DNA of 64,000 bases, taken from Chamaelirium japonicum (Eukaryota; Streptophyta; Magnoliopsida; Liliales; Melanthiaceae). Shown here in pieces: positions 27,138-41,010 of this stretch (positions are counted from its first letter, which is position 1; every line of letters begins with the position of its first letter). Position numbers and translations under genes: made by a program. The stretch is taken from contig CANTAL010000193.1 in assembly GCA_947650365.1 (NCBI GenBank), forward strand, positions 496,001 through 560,000, written 5' to 3'. The notes below the pieces were generated by a model. The model worked only from the letters and a program-made list of their open reading frames with translations. It was not told the DNA's origin and did no database searches.

Positions 27138-27170
27138 AATGGATTAGAATGGACCGTACGAATGAATTAG
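27079..27170 (+). repeat. Block 33, truncated F block
   Basis: Only 92 bp, against about 800 bp in its relatives (blocks 7, 51 and 69). F stops at AATTAG and R begins mid-unit with TACGATC. This is a deletion join between P and Q material. Confidence 0.87.
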
Positions 27171-28217
27171 TACGATCTATTCTAATTCATTCGCACGAAT
27201 GTAACCATTCTAATTCATTCATACGATTTATTCTACTTCATTAGTATAAGCTATTCTAATTCATTCGTACGATCCATTCTAATTCATTCGTACGATCCAT
27301 TGTAATTCATTCATACAATCCATTTAGATTCATTCGCACAAATATATCCATTCAAATTCATTCGTACGATTCAGTCTAATTCATTCGTACGATCCATTCT
27401 AATTCATTCGCACGAATATATCCATTCTAATTCTTTCGTACAACGCATTCTAATTCATTCGTACAATCAATTCTAATTCATTCGTACGATCCATTCTAAT
27501 TCATTCGCACGAATGTATCCATTCTAATTCATTCGTATAATCCATTCTATTTCATTCATACGATCCATTCTTACTCATTCGTATGATACATTCTAATTCA
27601 TTCGTATGATCCATTCTAATTCATTCGTACGATCCATTCTAATTCATTCGTACGATCCATTCTAATTCATTCGCACGATCCATTCTAATTCATTCATACG
27701 ATCCATTCTAATTCATTCATACAATCCATGCTAATTCATTCCTACCATCCATTCTAATTCATTCACCCGATCCATTCTAATTCATTCATACGATCCATTC
27801 TATTCGAATGGATCATGCGATCCATTCGAATTCATTTGCACGATCCATTCTAATTCATTCATACGATCCATTCTAATTCATTCATACAATGCATTCTAAT
27901 TCTTTCACACGATCCATTCTAATTCATTCGTACGATCCATTCTAATTCATTCGTACAATCCATTCTATTTCATTTGTACGATCCATTCTTACTCATTCGT
28001 ATGATCCATTCTAATTCATTCGTACGATCCATTCTAATTCATTTGTACGATCCATTCTAATTCATTCGTACAATCCATTCTATTTCATTCGTACGATCCA
28101 TTCTTACTCATTCGTATGATCCATTCTAATACATTCGCACGAATGTATCCATTCTAATTCATTCATACAATCCATTCTAATTCATTCGTACGATCCATTC
28201 TAATTCATTCGTACGAT
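27171..28217 (-). repeat. Block 34, R units, left arm
   Basis: Homologous to the ends of blocks 38 and 56. It shares CTACTTCATTAGTATRAGC with 45.9 kb. It ends CGATCACGAATG. Confidence 0.88.
27802..27831. repeat. 30-bp hairpin (R context)
   Basis: Perfect 13-bp arms with ATGC spacer. Confidence 0.93.
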
Positions 28218-28526
28218 CACGAATGAATTAGAATGGATCGTACGAATGAATTAGAATGGATCATATGAATGAGTAAGAATGGATCGTACGAATAAATTAG
28301 AATGGATACATTCGTCCGAATGAATTAGAATAGATCATACGAATGAGTAAGAATGGATCGTACGAATGAAATAGAATAGATTGTACGAAAGAATTAGAAT
28401 TGATCCTACGAAAGAATTAGAATGGATCGTGTGAAAGAATTAGAATGGATTGTATGAATGAATTAGAATGGATCGTATGAATGAATTAGAATGGATCGTG
28501 CGAATGAATTCGAATGGATCGTACGA
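28218..28526 (+). repeat. Block 35, F half of core module copy 3
   Basis: Short form of the F half. It starts GATCACGAATG, so the GATCGTACG dyad is shortened. Homologous to blocks 39 and 57. Confidence 0.88.
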
Positions 28527-29580
28527 ATTCATTCTAATTCATTCGTACGATCCAATTTAATTCATTTGTACGATCCATTCTAATTCATTCGCTCGAATGT
28601 ATCCATTTTAATCCATTCGTACGATCCATTCTAATCCATTCGTATGATCCATTCTAATTCATTCGCATGAATGTAACCATTCTAATTTATTCATTTGATC
28701 CATTCTAATTCATCCGTACGATCCATTCTTATTCATTCGTCCGATCCATTCTAATTCATTCGCACGAATGTATCCATTCTAATTCATTCGTACGATCCAT
28801 TCTAATTCATTCGCACGATCCATTCTAATTCATTCATAGGATCCATTCTAATTCATTCATACGATCTATTCTAATTCTTTTGCACGAATGTATCCATTCT
28901 AATTCATTCGCACGAATATATCCATTCTAATTCTAATTCATTCGTACGATCCATTCTAATTCACTCATATGATCCATTCTAATTAATTCGTATGATCCAT
29001 TCTAATTCATTCGTACGATCCATTCTAATTCATTCATACAATCCATTCTAATTTATTCGCACGATCCATTCTAATTCACTCATACAATCCATTCTAATAC
29101 ATTTATACGATCCATTCTAATTCATTTGCACGAATATATCCATTCTAATTCATTCGTACGATCCATTCTAATTCCTTCGTACGATCCATTCTAATTCATT
29201 CATACGATCCATTCTAATTCATTCGTACGATCCATTCTAATTCATTCGCACAAATGTATCCATTCTAATTCATTCGTACGATCCATTCTAATTCATTCGT
29301 ACGATCCATTCTAATTCATTCGTAAGATCCATTCTAATTCATTCGTACGATCCATTCTAATTCATTCGTACAATCCATTCTAATTTATTCGTACGATCCA
29401 TTCTAATTCATTCGTACGATCCATTCTAATTCATTCGTACGATCCATTCTTACTCATTCGTATGATCCATTCTAATTCATTCGTACGATCCATTCTAATT
29501 CATTCGTACGATCCATTCTAATTCATTCGCACAATCTATTCTAATTCATTCGTACGATCCATTCTAATTCATTCGTACGA
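28527..29580 (-). repeat. Block 36, R half of core module copy 3
   Basis: GCTCGAATGTATCC near the start and CTAATTCTAATTC near 28,925; it exits by the GATCGTACG dyad. Confidence 0.88.
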
Positions 29581-31382
29581 TCGTACGAATGAATTAGAAT
29601 GGATCGTACGGAATGAATTAGAATGGATTGTATGAATGAATTAGAATGGATACATTCGTGCGAATGAATAAGAATGGATCATACGAATGAGTAAGAATGG
29701 ATCGTACGAATGAAATAGAATGGATTGTACGAATGAATTAGAATGGATCGTACAAATGAATTAGAATGGATCATACGAATGAGTAAGAATGGATCGTACA
29801 AATGAAATAGAATGGATTGTACGAATGAATTAGAATGGATCGTACGAATGAATTAGAATGGATCGTGTGAAAGAATTAGAATGCATTGTATGAATGAATT
29901 AGAATGGATCGTATGAATGAATTAGAATTGATCGTGCGAATGAATTCGAATGGATCGCATGATCCATTCGAATAGAATGGATCGTATGAATGAATTAGAA
30001 TGGATCGGGCGAATGAATTAGAAAGGATCGTATGAATGAATTAGAATGGATCGTATGAATGAATTAGAATGGATCGTGCGAATGAATTAGAATGGATCGT
30101 ACGAATGAAGTAGAATGGATCGTACGAATGAATTAGAATGGATCATACAAATGAATTAGAATGGATCATACGAATGAGTAAGAATGGATCGTACGAATGA
30201 AATGGAATGGATTGTACGAATGAATTAGAATGGATACATTCGTGCGACTGAATTAGAATGGATCGTAAATGAATTAGAATGGATCGTACGAATGAATTTG
30301 AATGGATCGTAGGAATGAATTAGAATGGATCTTACGAATGAATTAGAATGGATCGTACGAATGAATTAGAATGGATCGTACGAATGAATTCGAATGGATA
30401 CATTCGTGCGAATGAATTAGAATGGATCGGACGAATGAATTAGAATGGATCGTACGAATGAATTAGAATGGATCGTATGAATAAATTAGAATAGATACAT
30501 TCATCCGAATGAATTAGAATGGATCATACGAATGAGTAAGAATGGATCGTACGAATGAAATAGAATAGATTATACGAATGAATTAGAATGGATTCGTACG
30601 AATGAATTAGAATGGATACATTCGTGCGAATGAATTAGAATGGATCGTACCAATGAGTAAGAATGGGTCGTACGAATGAAATAGAATGGACTGTGCGAAT
30701 GAATTAGAATGGATCGTACGAATGAATTAGAATGGATCATACGAATGAATTAGATTGGATCCTATGAATCAATTAGATTGGATCGTGCAAATGAATTAGA
30801 ATGGATCGTACGAATGAATTAGAATGGATCGTGCTAATGAATTAGAATTGATCGAACGAATGAATTAGAATGGATACATTCGTGCGAATGAATTAGAATG
30901 GATCGGACGAATGAATTAGAATGGATCGTACGAATGAGTAAGAATGGATCGTACGAATGAAATAGAATAGATCGTACGAATGAATTAGAATGGATCGTAC
31001 GAAGGAATTAGAATGGATCTTACGAATGAATTAGAATAGATATATTCGTGCAAATGAATTAGAATGGATCGTATGAATGTATTAGAATGGATCGTATGAG
31101 TGAATTAGAATGGATCGTACGAATGAATTAGAATGGATCATATGAATGAATTAGAATGGATACATTCTTGTGAATGAATTAGAATGGATCGTATGAATGA
31201 ATTAGAATAGATTTTGTGAATGAATTAGAACTGATCGTACGAATGAATTAGAATGGATACATTCGTGCGAATGAATTAGAATGGATTATATGAATGAATT
31301 AGAATGGATCCTATGAATGAATTAGAATGGATCGTGCGAATGAATTAGAATGGATCGTACGAATGAATTAGAATGGATCGTA
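29581..31382 (+). repeat. Block 37, F units
   Basis: Right arm of the inverted repeat, then the Q forward series. It ends GATCGTACGATTCATTC like blocks 7 and 51, not like its Q relatives 41 and 59. A P-type junction is therefore grafted onto Q sequence. Confidence 0.87.
29944..29973. repeat. 30-bp hairpin (F context)
   Basis: Perfect 13-bp arms with GCAT spacer. Confidence 0.92.
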
Positions 31383-32636
31383 CGATTCATTCTAATTCAT
31401 TCGTACGATCCATTCTAATACATTCGTACGATTCATGCTAATTCATTCGCACGATCCATTCTAATTCATTCGTACGATCCATTCTTATTCATTCATACGA
31501 TCAATTCTAATTCATTCGCACAATCCATTCTAATTCATTCGTACAATCCATTCTAATTCATTCATATGATCCATTCTAACTCATTCGGTGGATCCATTCT
31601 AATTCATTCGTACGATCCATTCTAATTCATTCCCACGATCCATTCTAATTTATTCGTACGATCCATTCTAATTCATTCGTACGATCTATTCTAATTCATT
31701 CGCACGAATGTAACCATTCTAATTCATTCATACGATTCATTCTAATTCATTCGTACGATACATTGTAATTCATTCATACAATCCATTTAGATTCATTCGC
31801 ACAAATGTATCCATTCAAATTCATTCGTACGATTCAGTCTAATTCATTCGTACGATCCATTCTAATTCATTCGCACGAATATATCCATTCTAATTCTTTC
31901 GTACGATGCATTCTAATTCATTCGTACGATCCATTCTAATTCATTTGCACGAATGTATCCATTCTAATTCATTTGTACAATCTATTCTATTTCATTCATA
32001 CGATCCATTCTTACTCATTCGTATGATACATTCTAATTCATTCGTATGATCCATTCTAATTCATTCGTACGATCCATTCTAATTCATTCGTACGATCCAT
32101 TCTAATTCATTCGCACGATCCATTCTAATTCATTCATACGATCCATTCTAATTCATTCATACGATCCATGCTAATTCATTCCTACCATCCATTCTAATTC
32201 GTTCGCCCGATCCATTCTAATTCATTCATACGATCCATTCTATTCGAATGGATCATGCGATCCATTCGAATTCATTCGCACGATCCATTCTAATTCATTC
32301 ATACGATCCATTCTAATTCATTCATACAATGCATTCTAATTCTTTCACACGATCCATTCTAATTCATTCGTACGATCCATTCTAATTCATTCGTACAATC
32401 CATTCTATTTCATTTGTACGATCCATTCTTACTCATTCGTATGATCCATTCTAATTCATTCGTACGATCCATTCTAATTCATTCGTACAATCCATTCTAT
32501 TTCATTCGTACGATCCATTCTTACTCATTCGTATGATCCATTCTAATACATTCGCATGAATGTATCCATTCTAATTCATTCATACAATCCATTCTAATTC
32601 ATTCCGTACGATCCATTCTAATTCATTCGTACGATC
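31383..32636 (-). repeat. Block 38, R units, left arm
   Basis: It opens like blocks 8 and 52 (ATTCATGCTAATTC; ACTCATTCGGTGGATC near 31,580) and ends like block 34. It lacks the CTACTTCATTAG unit found in blocks 34 and 56. Confidence 0.88.
32242..32271. repeat. 30-bp hairpin (R context)
   Basis: Perfect 13-bp arms with ATGC spacer. Confidence 0.93.
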
Positions 32637-32944
32637 ACGAATGAATTAGAATGGATCGTACGAATGAATTAGAATTGATCATACGAATGAGTAAGAATGG
32701 ATCGTACGAATAAATTAGAATGGATACATTCGTCCGAATGAATTAGAATGGATCATACGAATGAGTAAGAATGGATCGTACGAATGAAATAGAATAGATT
32801 GTACGAATGAATTAGAATTGATCCTACGAAAGAATTAGAATGGATCGTGTGAAAGAATTAGAATGGATTGTATGAATGAATTAGAATGGATCGTATGAAT
32901 GAATTAGAATGGATCGTGCGAATGAATTCGAATGGATCGTACGA
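32637..32944 (+). repeat. Block 39, F half of core module copy 4
   Basis: Short form beginning GATCACGAATG; nearly the same as block 35. Confidence 0.88.
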
Positions 32945-33974
32945 ATTCATTCTAATTCATTCGTACGATCCAATTTAAATCATTCGTACGATCCATTCTA
33001 ATTCATTCGCTCGAATGTATCCATTTTAATCCATTCGTACGATCCATTCTAATCCATTCGTACGATCCATTCTAATTCATTCGCATGAATGTAACCATTC
33101 TAATTCATTCATTTGATCCATTCTAATTCATTCGTACGATCCATTCTAATTCATTCGTCCGATCCATTCTAATTCATTCGCACGAATGTATCCATTCTAA
33201 TTCATTCGTACGATCCATTATAATTCATTTGCACGATCCATTCTAATTCATTCATAGGATCCATTCTAATTCATTCATACGATCTATTATAATTCTTTCG
33301 CACGAATGTATCCATTCTAATTCATTCGCACGAATATATCCATTCTAATTCTAATTCATTCGTACGATCCATTCTAATTCACTCATATGATCCATTCTAA
33401 TTAATTCGTATGATCCATTCTAATTCATTCGTACGATCCATTCTAATTCATTCATACAATCCATTCTAATTCATTCGCACGATCCATTCTAATTCACTCA
33501 TACAATCCATTCTAATACATTCATACGATCCATTCTAATTCATTTGCACGAATATATCCATTCTAATTCATTCGTACGATCCATTCTAATTCCTTTGTAC
33601 GATCCATTCTAATTCATTCATACGATCCATTCTAATTCATTCGTACGATCCATTCTAATTCATTCGCACAAATGTATCCATTCTAATTCATTCGTACGAT
33701 CCATTCTAATTCATTCGTACGATCCATTCTAATTCATTCGTAAGATCCATTCTAATTCATTCGTACGATCCATTCTAATTCATTCGTACGATCCATTCTA
33801 ATTCATTCGTACGATCCATTCTAATTCATTCGTACGATCCATTCTTACTCATTCGTATGATCCATTCTAATTCATTCGTACGATGCATTCTAATTCATTC
33901 GTACGATCCATTCTAATTCATTCGCACAATCTATTCTAATTCATTCGTACGATCCATTCTAATTCATTCGTACG
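32945..33974 (-). repeat. Block 40, R half of core module copy 4
   Basis: It starts ATCCAATTTAAATC, a variant shared with block 58 and not with block 36 (TTTAATTC). CTAATTCTAATTC lies near 33,341. Confidence 0.88.
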
Positions 33975-35911
33975 ATCGTACGAATGAATTAGAATGGATC
34001 GTACGGAATGCATTAGAATGGATTGTATGAATGAATTAGAATGGATACATTCGTGCGAATGAATTAGAATGGATCATACGAATGAGTAAGAATGGATCGT
34101 ACGAATGAAATAGAATGGATTGTACGAATGAATTAGAATGGATCGTACAAATGAATTAGAATGGATCATACGAATGAGTAAGAATGGATCGTACAAATGA
34201 AATAGAATGGATTGTACGAATGAATTAGAATGGATCGTACGAATGAATTAGAATGGATCGTGTGAAAGAATTAGAATGCATTGTATGAATGAATTAGAAT
34301 GGATCGTATGAATGAATTAGAATTGATCGTGCGAATGAATTCGAATGGATCGCATGATCCATTCGAATAGAATGGATCATATGAATGAATTAGAATGGAT
34401 CGAGCGAATGAATTAGAAAGGATCGTATGAATGAATTAGAATGGATCATATGAATGAATTAGAATGGATCGTGCGAATGAATTGGAATGGATCGTACGAA
34501 TGAAGTAGAATGGATCGTACGAATGAATTAGAATGGATCATACGAATGAATTAGAATGGATCATACGAATGAGTAAGAATGGATCGTACGAAGTAAATGG
34601 AATGGATTGTACGAATGAATTAGAATGGATACATTCGTGCGACTGAATTAGAATGGATCGTAAATGAATTAGAATGGATCGTACGAATGAATTTGAATGG
34701 ATCGTAGGAATGAATTAGAATGGATCTTACGAATGAATTAGAATGGATCGTACGAATGAATTAGAATGGATCGTACGAATGAATTCGAATGGATACATTC
34801 GTGCGAATGAATTAGAATGGATCAGACGAATGAATTAGAATGGATCGTACGAATGAATTAGAATGGATCGTACGAATAAATTAGAATAGATACATTCGTC
34901 CGAATGAATTAGAATGGATCATACGAATGAGTAAGAATAGATCGTACGAATGAAATAGAATAGATTATACGAATGAATTAGAATGGATTCGTACGAATGA
35001 ATTAGAATGGATACATTCGTGCGAATGAATTAGAATGGATCGTACCAAGGAGTAAGAATGGGTCCTACGAATGAAATAGAATGGACTGTGCGAATGAATT
35101 AGAATGGATCGTACGAATAAATTAGAATGGATCATACGAATGAATTAGACTGGATCCTATGAATGAATTAGAATGGATCGTGCAAATGAATTAGAATAGA
35201 TCGTACGAATGAATTAGAATGGATCGTGCTAATGAATTAGAATTGATCGAACGAATGAATTAGAATGGATACATTCGTGCGAATGAATTAGAATGGATCG
35301 GACGAATGAATTAGAATGGATCGTACGAATGAGTAAGAATGGATCGTACGAATGAAATAGAATAGATCTTACGAATGAATTAGAATGGATCGTACGAAGG
35401 AATTAGAATGGATCGTACGAATGAATTAGAATGGATATATTCGTGCAAATGAATTAGAATGGATCGTATGAATGTATTAGAATGGATCGTATGAGTGAAT
35501 TAGAATGGATCGTACGAATGAATTAGAATGGATCATATGAATGAATTAGAATGGATACATTCTTGTGAATGAATTAGAATGGATCGTATGAATGAATTAG
35601 AATAGATTTTGTGAATGAATTAGAACTGATCGTACGAATGAATTAAAATGGATACATTCATGCGAATGAATTAGAATGGATTGTATGAATGAATTAGAAT
35701 GGATCCTATGAATGAATTAGAATGGATCGTGCGAATGAATTAGAATGGATCGTACGAATGAATTAGAATGGATCGTGCTAATGAATTAGAATTGATCGAA
35801 CGAATGAATTAGCATGGATAGTGCTAATGAATTAGAATGGAACATACAAATGAATTAGAATGGATCGTGTGAAAGAATTAGAATGGATTGTATGAATGAA
35901 TTAGAATGAAT
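33975..35911 (+). repeat. Block 41, F units
   Basis: Right arm, then the Q forward series. It starts CGTACGGAATGCATTAG, shared with block 59 only. It ends GAATGAATTTGTACGATCC. Confidence 0.9.
34339..34368. repeat. 30-bp hairpin (F context)
   Basis: Perfect 13-bp arms with GCAT spacer. Confidence 0.92.
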
Positions 35912-36993
35912 TTGTACGATCCATTCGAATTCATTCGCACGATCTATTCTAATTCATTCATACGATCCATTCTAATTCATTCATACAATCCATTCGAATT
36001 CTTTCACACGATCCATTTTAATTCATTTGTAGGATCCATTCTAATTCATTTGTACAATCCATTCTTACTCATTCGTATGATCCATTCTAATTCATTCGGA
36101 CGAATGTATCCATTCTAATTCATTCGTACGATCCATTCTAATTCATTCGTATGATCCATTCTAATTCATTCGTACTATCCGTTCTAATTCATTCGTCCGA
36201 TCCATTCTAATTCATTCGCACGAATGTATCCATTCTAATTCAGTCGTACGATCCATTCTAATTCATTCGTACGATCCATTCTAATTCATTCGTAAGATCC
36301 ATTCTAATTCATTCGTACGATCCATTCTAATTCATTTGTACGATCCATTCTAATTCATTCGTACGAATGTATCCATTCTAGTTCATTCGTACGATCCATT
36401 CTAATTCATTCATACAATCCATTCTAATTCATTCGCACGAATGTATCCATTCTAATTCATTCGTACGATCAGTTCTAATTCGTTCACAAAATCTATTCTA
36501 ATTCATTCATACGATCCATTCTAATTCATTCACACGAATGTATCCATTCTAAATCATTCATACGATCCATTCTAATTCATTCGTACGATCCATTCTAATT
36601 CACTCATACGATCCATTCTAATACATTCATACGATCCATTCTAATTCATTTGCACGAATATATCCATTCTAATTCATTCGTACGATTCATTCTAATTCCT
36701 TCGTACGATCCATTCTAATTCATTCGTACGATCTATTCTAATTCATTCGTACGATCCATTCTAATTTATTCGTATGATCCATTCTAATTCCTTCGTACGA
36801 TCCATTCTAATTCATTCGTACGATCCATTCTAATTCATTCATACAATCCATTGTAATTCTTTCACACGATCCATTCTAATTCATTCGTATGATCCATTCT
36901 AATTCATTCGTGCAATCCATTCTATTTCATTCGTACGATCCATTCTTACTCATTCGTACGATCCATTCTAATTCATTCACACGAATGTATCCA
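35912..36993 (-). repeat. Block 42, R units
   Basis: Homologous to blocks 24 and 60. It exits at CATTCGTACGAATG. Confidence 0.9.
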
Positions 36994-38851
36994 TTCGTAC
37001 GAATGAATTAGAATAGATCGTACGAATGAATTAGAATGGATCGTACGAATGAATTAGAATGGATCGTACGAATGAATTAGAATGGATCGTAAGAATGAAT
37101 TAGAATAGAACGTACGAATGAATTTGAATGGATCGTACGAATGAATTAGAATAGATCGTATGAATGAATTAGAATGGATCGTACGAAGGAATTAGAATGG
37201 ATCGTACGAATGAATTAGAATGGATATATTTGTGCAAATGAATTAGAATGGATCGTATGAATGTATTAGAATGGATCGTATGAGTGAATTAGAATGGATC
37301 GTACGAATGAATTAGAATGGATCGTATGAATGAATTAGAATGGATACATTTGTGTGAATGAATTAGAATGGATCGTATGAATGAATTAGAATGGATACAT
37401 TTGTGTGAATGAATTAGAATGGATCATATGAATGAATTACAATAGATTTTGTGAATGAATTAGAACTGATCGTACGAATGAATTAGAATGGATACATTCG
37501 TGCGAATGAATTAGAATGGATTGTATGAATGAATTAGAATGGATCCTATGAATGAATTAGAATGAATCGTACGAATGAATTAGAATGGATCCTATGAATG
37601 AATTAGAATGAATCGTACGAATGAATTAGAATGGATACATTCGTGCGAATGAATTAGAATTGATCGTACGAATGAATTAGAATGGATCGTGCGAATGAAT
37701 TAGAATGGATCGTACGAATGAATTAGAATGGATATATTCGTGCGAATGAATTAGAATGGATACATTCGTGCGAAAGAATTAGAATAGATCGTATGAATGA
37801 ATTAGAATGGATCCTATGAATGAATTAGAATGGATCGTGCGAATGAATTAGAATGGATTGTACGAATGAATTAGAATGGATCGTGCTAATGAATTAGAAT
37901 TGATCGAACGAATGAATTAGCATGGATCGTGCTAATGAATTAGAATGGATCGTACTAATGAATTAGAATGGATCAAATGAATGAATTAGAATGGTTACAT
38001 TCATGCGAATGAATTAGAATGGATCGTACGAATGGATTAGAATGGATCGTACGAATGGATTAGAATGGATACATTCGAGCGAATGAATTAGAATGGATCG
38101 TACGAATGAATTAGAATGGATCGTACGAATAAATTAGAATGGATACATTCGTCCGAATGAATTAGAATGGATCATACGAATGAGTAAGAATGGATCGTAC
38201 GAATGAAATAGAATAGATTGTACGAATGGATTAGAATGGATCCTACGAATGGATTAGAATGGATACCTTTGTGCATATGAATTACAATGGATCGTATGAA
38301 TGAATTAGAATGGATCATATTAATGAATTAGAATGGATCGTACGAATGGGTTAGAATGGATCGTGCGAATGAATTAGAATGGATCGTACGAATGAATTAG
38401 AATGGATCGTACGAATGAATTAGAATGGATCATATTAATGAATTAGAATGGATCGTATGAATGAATTAGAATGGATACATTCGTGCGAATGAATTAGAAT
38501 GGATCGGACGAATGAATTAGAATGGATCGTACGAATGAATTAGAATGGATCAAATGAATGAATTAGAATGGTTACATTCATGCGAATGAATTAGAATGGA
38601 TCGTACGAATGGATTAGAATGGATCGTACGAATGGATTAGAATGGATACATTCGAGCGAATGAATTAGAATGGATCGTACGAATGAATTAGAATGGATCG
38701 TACGAATGGATTAGAATGGATCCTACGAATGGATTAGAATGGATACCTTTGTGCATATGAATTAGAATGGATCGTATGAATGAATTAGAATGGACCATAT
38801 TAATGAATTAGAATGGATCGTACGAATGAATTAGAATGGATACATTCGTGC
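36994..38851 (+). repeat. Block 43, F units
   Basis: Homologous to blocks 25 and 61; like block 61 it has two successive ACATTTGTGTG 28-mers near 37,330-37,400. Confidence 0.9.
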
Positions 38852-38889
38852 ACGACCAATTCTAATTCATTCATACGATCCATTCTAAT
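38852..38889 (-). repeat. Block 44, R islet
   Basis: Same 38-39 bp islet as blocks 26 and 62, with a CGACCAATTC variant. Confidence 0.9.
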
Positions 38890-39706
38890 TGTATGAATGT
38901 ATTAGAATGGATCGTATAAGTGAATTAGAATGGATCGTACGAATGAATTAGAATGGATCGTATGAATGAATTAGAATGGATACATTCGTGTGAATGAATT
39001 AGAATGGATCGTATGAATGAATTAGAATAGATTTTGTGAATGAATTAGAACTGATCGTACGAATCAATTAGAATGGATACATTCATGCGAATGAATTAGA
39101 ATGGATTGTATGAATGAATTAGAATGGATCCTATGAATGAATTAGAATGGATGGTACGAATGAATTAGAATGGATACATTCGTGCGAATGAATTAGAATT
39201 GATCGTACGAATGAATTAGAATGGATCGTGCGAATGAATTAGAATGGATCGTACGAATAAATTAGAATGGATACATTCGTCCGAATGAATTAGAATGGAT
39301 CATACGAATGAGTAAGAATGGATCGTACGAATGAAATAGAATAGAATGTATGAATGAATTAGAATGGATTCGTACGAATGAATTAGAATGGATATATTCG
39401 TGCGAATGAATTAGAATGGATCGTACCAATGAGTAAGAATGGATCGTACGAATGAAATAGAATGGATTGTGCGAATGAATTAGAATGGATCGTACGAATG
39501 AATTAGAATGGATCGTGTGAAAGAATTAGAATGGATTGTATGAATGAATTAGAATAGATCGTATGAATGAATTAGAATGGATTCGTACGAATGAATTAGA
39601 ATGGATACATTCGTGCGAATGAATTAGAATGGATCGTACCAATGAGTAAGAATGGATCGTGAATGAAATACAATGGATTATGCGAATGAATTAGAATGGA
39701 TCGCAC
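38890..39706 (+). repeat. Block 45, F units
   Basis: Homologous to blocks 27 and 63, without the 202-bp insertion that block 63 carries. Confidence 0.9.
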
Positions 39707-40129
39707 GAATGTATCCATTCTAATTCATTCGTACGATCCATTCTAATTCATTCGTACGATCCATTCTAATTCATTCGTATGATCAATTCTAATTAATTCG
39801 TATGATCCATTCTAATTCATTCGTACGATCCATTCTAATTCATTCATACAATCCATTCTAATTCATTTGTACGATCCATTCTTATTCACTCATACGATCC
39901 ATTCTAATACATTCATACGATCCATTCTAATTCATTTGCACGAATATATCTATTCTAATTCATTCGTACGATCCATTCTAATTCCTTCGTACGATCCATT
40001 CTAATTCATTAGTACGATCTATTCTAATTCATTCGTACGATCCATTCTAATTCCTTCGTACGATCCATTCTAATTCATTCGTACGATCCATTCTAATTCA
40101 TTCGTACAATCTATTCTAATTCATCCGTA
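39707..40129 (-). repeat. Block 46, R units (P start, copy 3)
   Basis: Homologous to blocks 2, 28 and 64; nearly identical to block 64, including the CATTAGTACG unit. Confidence 0.9.
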
Positions 40130-40311
40130 TGAATGCATACATTCGTGTGAATGAATTAGAATAGATCGTACGAATGAGTAAGAATGGATCGTACGAATGA
40201 AATAGAATGGATTGCACGAATGAATTAGAATGGATCGTACGAATGAATTAGAATGGATCGTACTAAGGAATTAGAATGGATCGTACGAATGAATTAGAAT
40301 GGATCGTACAA
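40130..40311 (+). repeat. Block 47, F units
   Basis: Homologous to blocks 3, 29 and 65; shares GAATGCATACATTCG at the start with block 65. Confidence 0.88.
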
Positions 40312-40490
40312 ATGTATCCATTCTAATTCATTCGCACGAATGTATCCATTCTAGTTCATTCGTACGATCCATTCTAATTCATTCGTACGATCCATTCTAA
40401 TTCATTCGCACGATCCATTCTAATTCATTCGTACGATCAATTCTAATTCATTCGCACGAATGTATCCATTCTAATTCATTCGTACGATCC
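40312..40490 (-). repeat. Block 48, R units
   Basis: Shorter than blocks 4 and 30 by about four units; the same shortening is in block 66. Confidence 0.9.
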
Positions 40491-41010
40491 TGAATTAGAA
40501 TGGATCGTACGAATGAATTAGAATGGATCGTACGAATGAATTAGAATGGATCTTACGAATGGAACAGAATGGATACATTCGTGCGAATGAATTAGAATGG
40601 ATCGGACGAATGAATTAGAATGGATCGTATGAATGAATTAGAATGGATCAAATGAATGAATTAGAATGGTTACATTCATGCGAATGAATTAAATGGATCG
40701 TACGAATGTATTAGAATGGATTGTACGAATGGATTAGAATGGATACATTCGAGCGAATGAATTAGAATGGATCGTACGAATGAAATTAGAATGGATCGTA
40801 CGAATGAATTAGAATAGATCGTACGAATGAATTAGAATGGATCGTACGAATGAATTAGAATCGATCGTGTGAAAGAATTAGAATGGATCGTACGAATGAA
40901 TTAGAATGGATCGTGCGAATGAATTAGAATAGATCGTACGAATGAATAAGAATGGATCGTGCTAATGAATTAGAATTGATCGAACGAATGAATTAGCATG
41001 GATCGTGCAT
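40491..41010 (+). repeat. Block 49, F units
   Basis: Like block 67 it lacks the first ACCTTTGTGCATATG 28-mer. It carries GGAACAGAATGG, the unit deletion GAATTAAATGG and the ATGAAATTAG insertion. Confidence 0.9.

Larger units (their letters stand above)
27507..30245. repeat. Long inverted repeat around core module copy 3
   Basis: Arms are about 27,507-28,217 (R) and 29,581-30,245 (F). Variants mirror each other from the junction out to a 28-mer at each outer end, including the hairpin pair 27802/29944. Beyond that the sequences stop matching, so the arms are about 0.7 kb. Core is F 309 bp + R 1,054 bp. Confidence 0.8.
31957..34640. repeat. Long inverted repeat around core module copy 4
   Basis: Arms are about 31,957-32,636 (R) and 33,975-34,640 (F), with hairpins at 32242 and 34339. 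It is the near-duplicate of the structure about 4.4 kb upstream. Confidence 0.8.
27171..35300. repeat. About 4.4-kb nested duplication
   Basis: Landmarks repeat at a constant offset: hairpin 27802 to 32242, the GATCACGAATG switch 28,218 to 32,637, core switch 28,527 to 32,945, dyad 29,581 to 33,975, hairpin 29944 to 34339. The offset stays at about 4,395-4,440 bp. Confidence 0.85.

Noticed and set aside
35906-36118. 70-codon open frame on + (and relative at 50142-50339)
   Set aside because: Same satellite in an R block. Its relative at the equivalent higher-order position differs in end point, as expected without selection on the frame.
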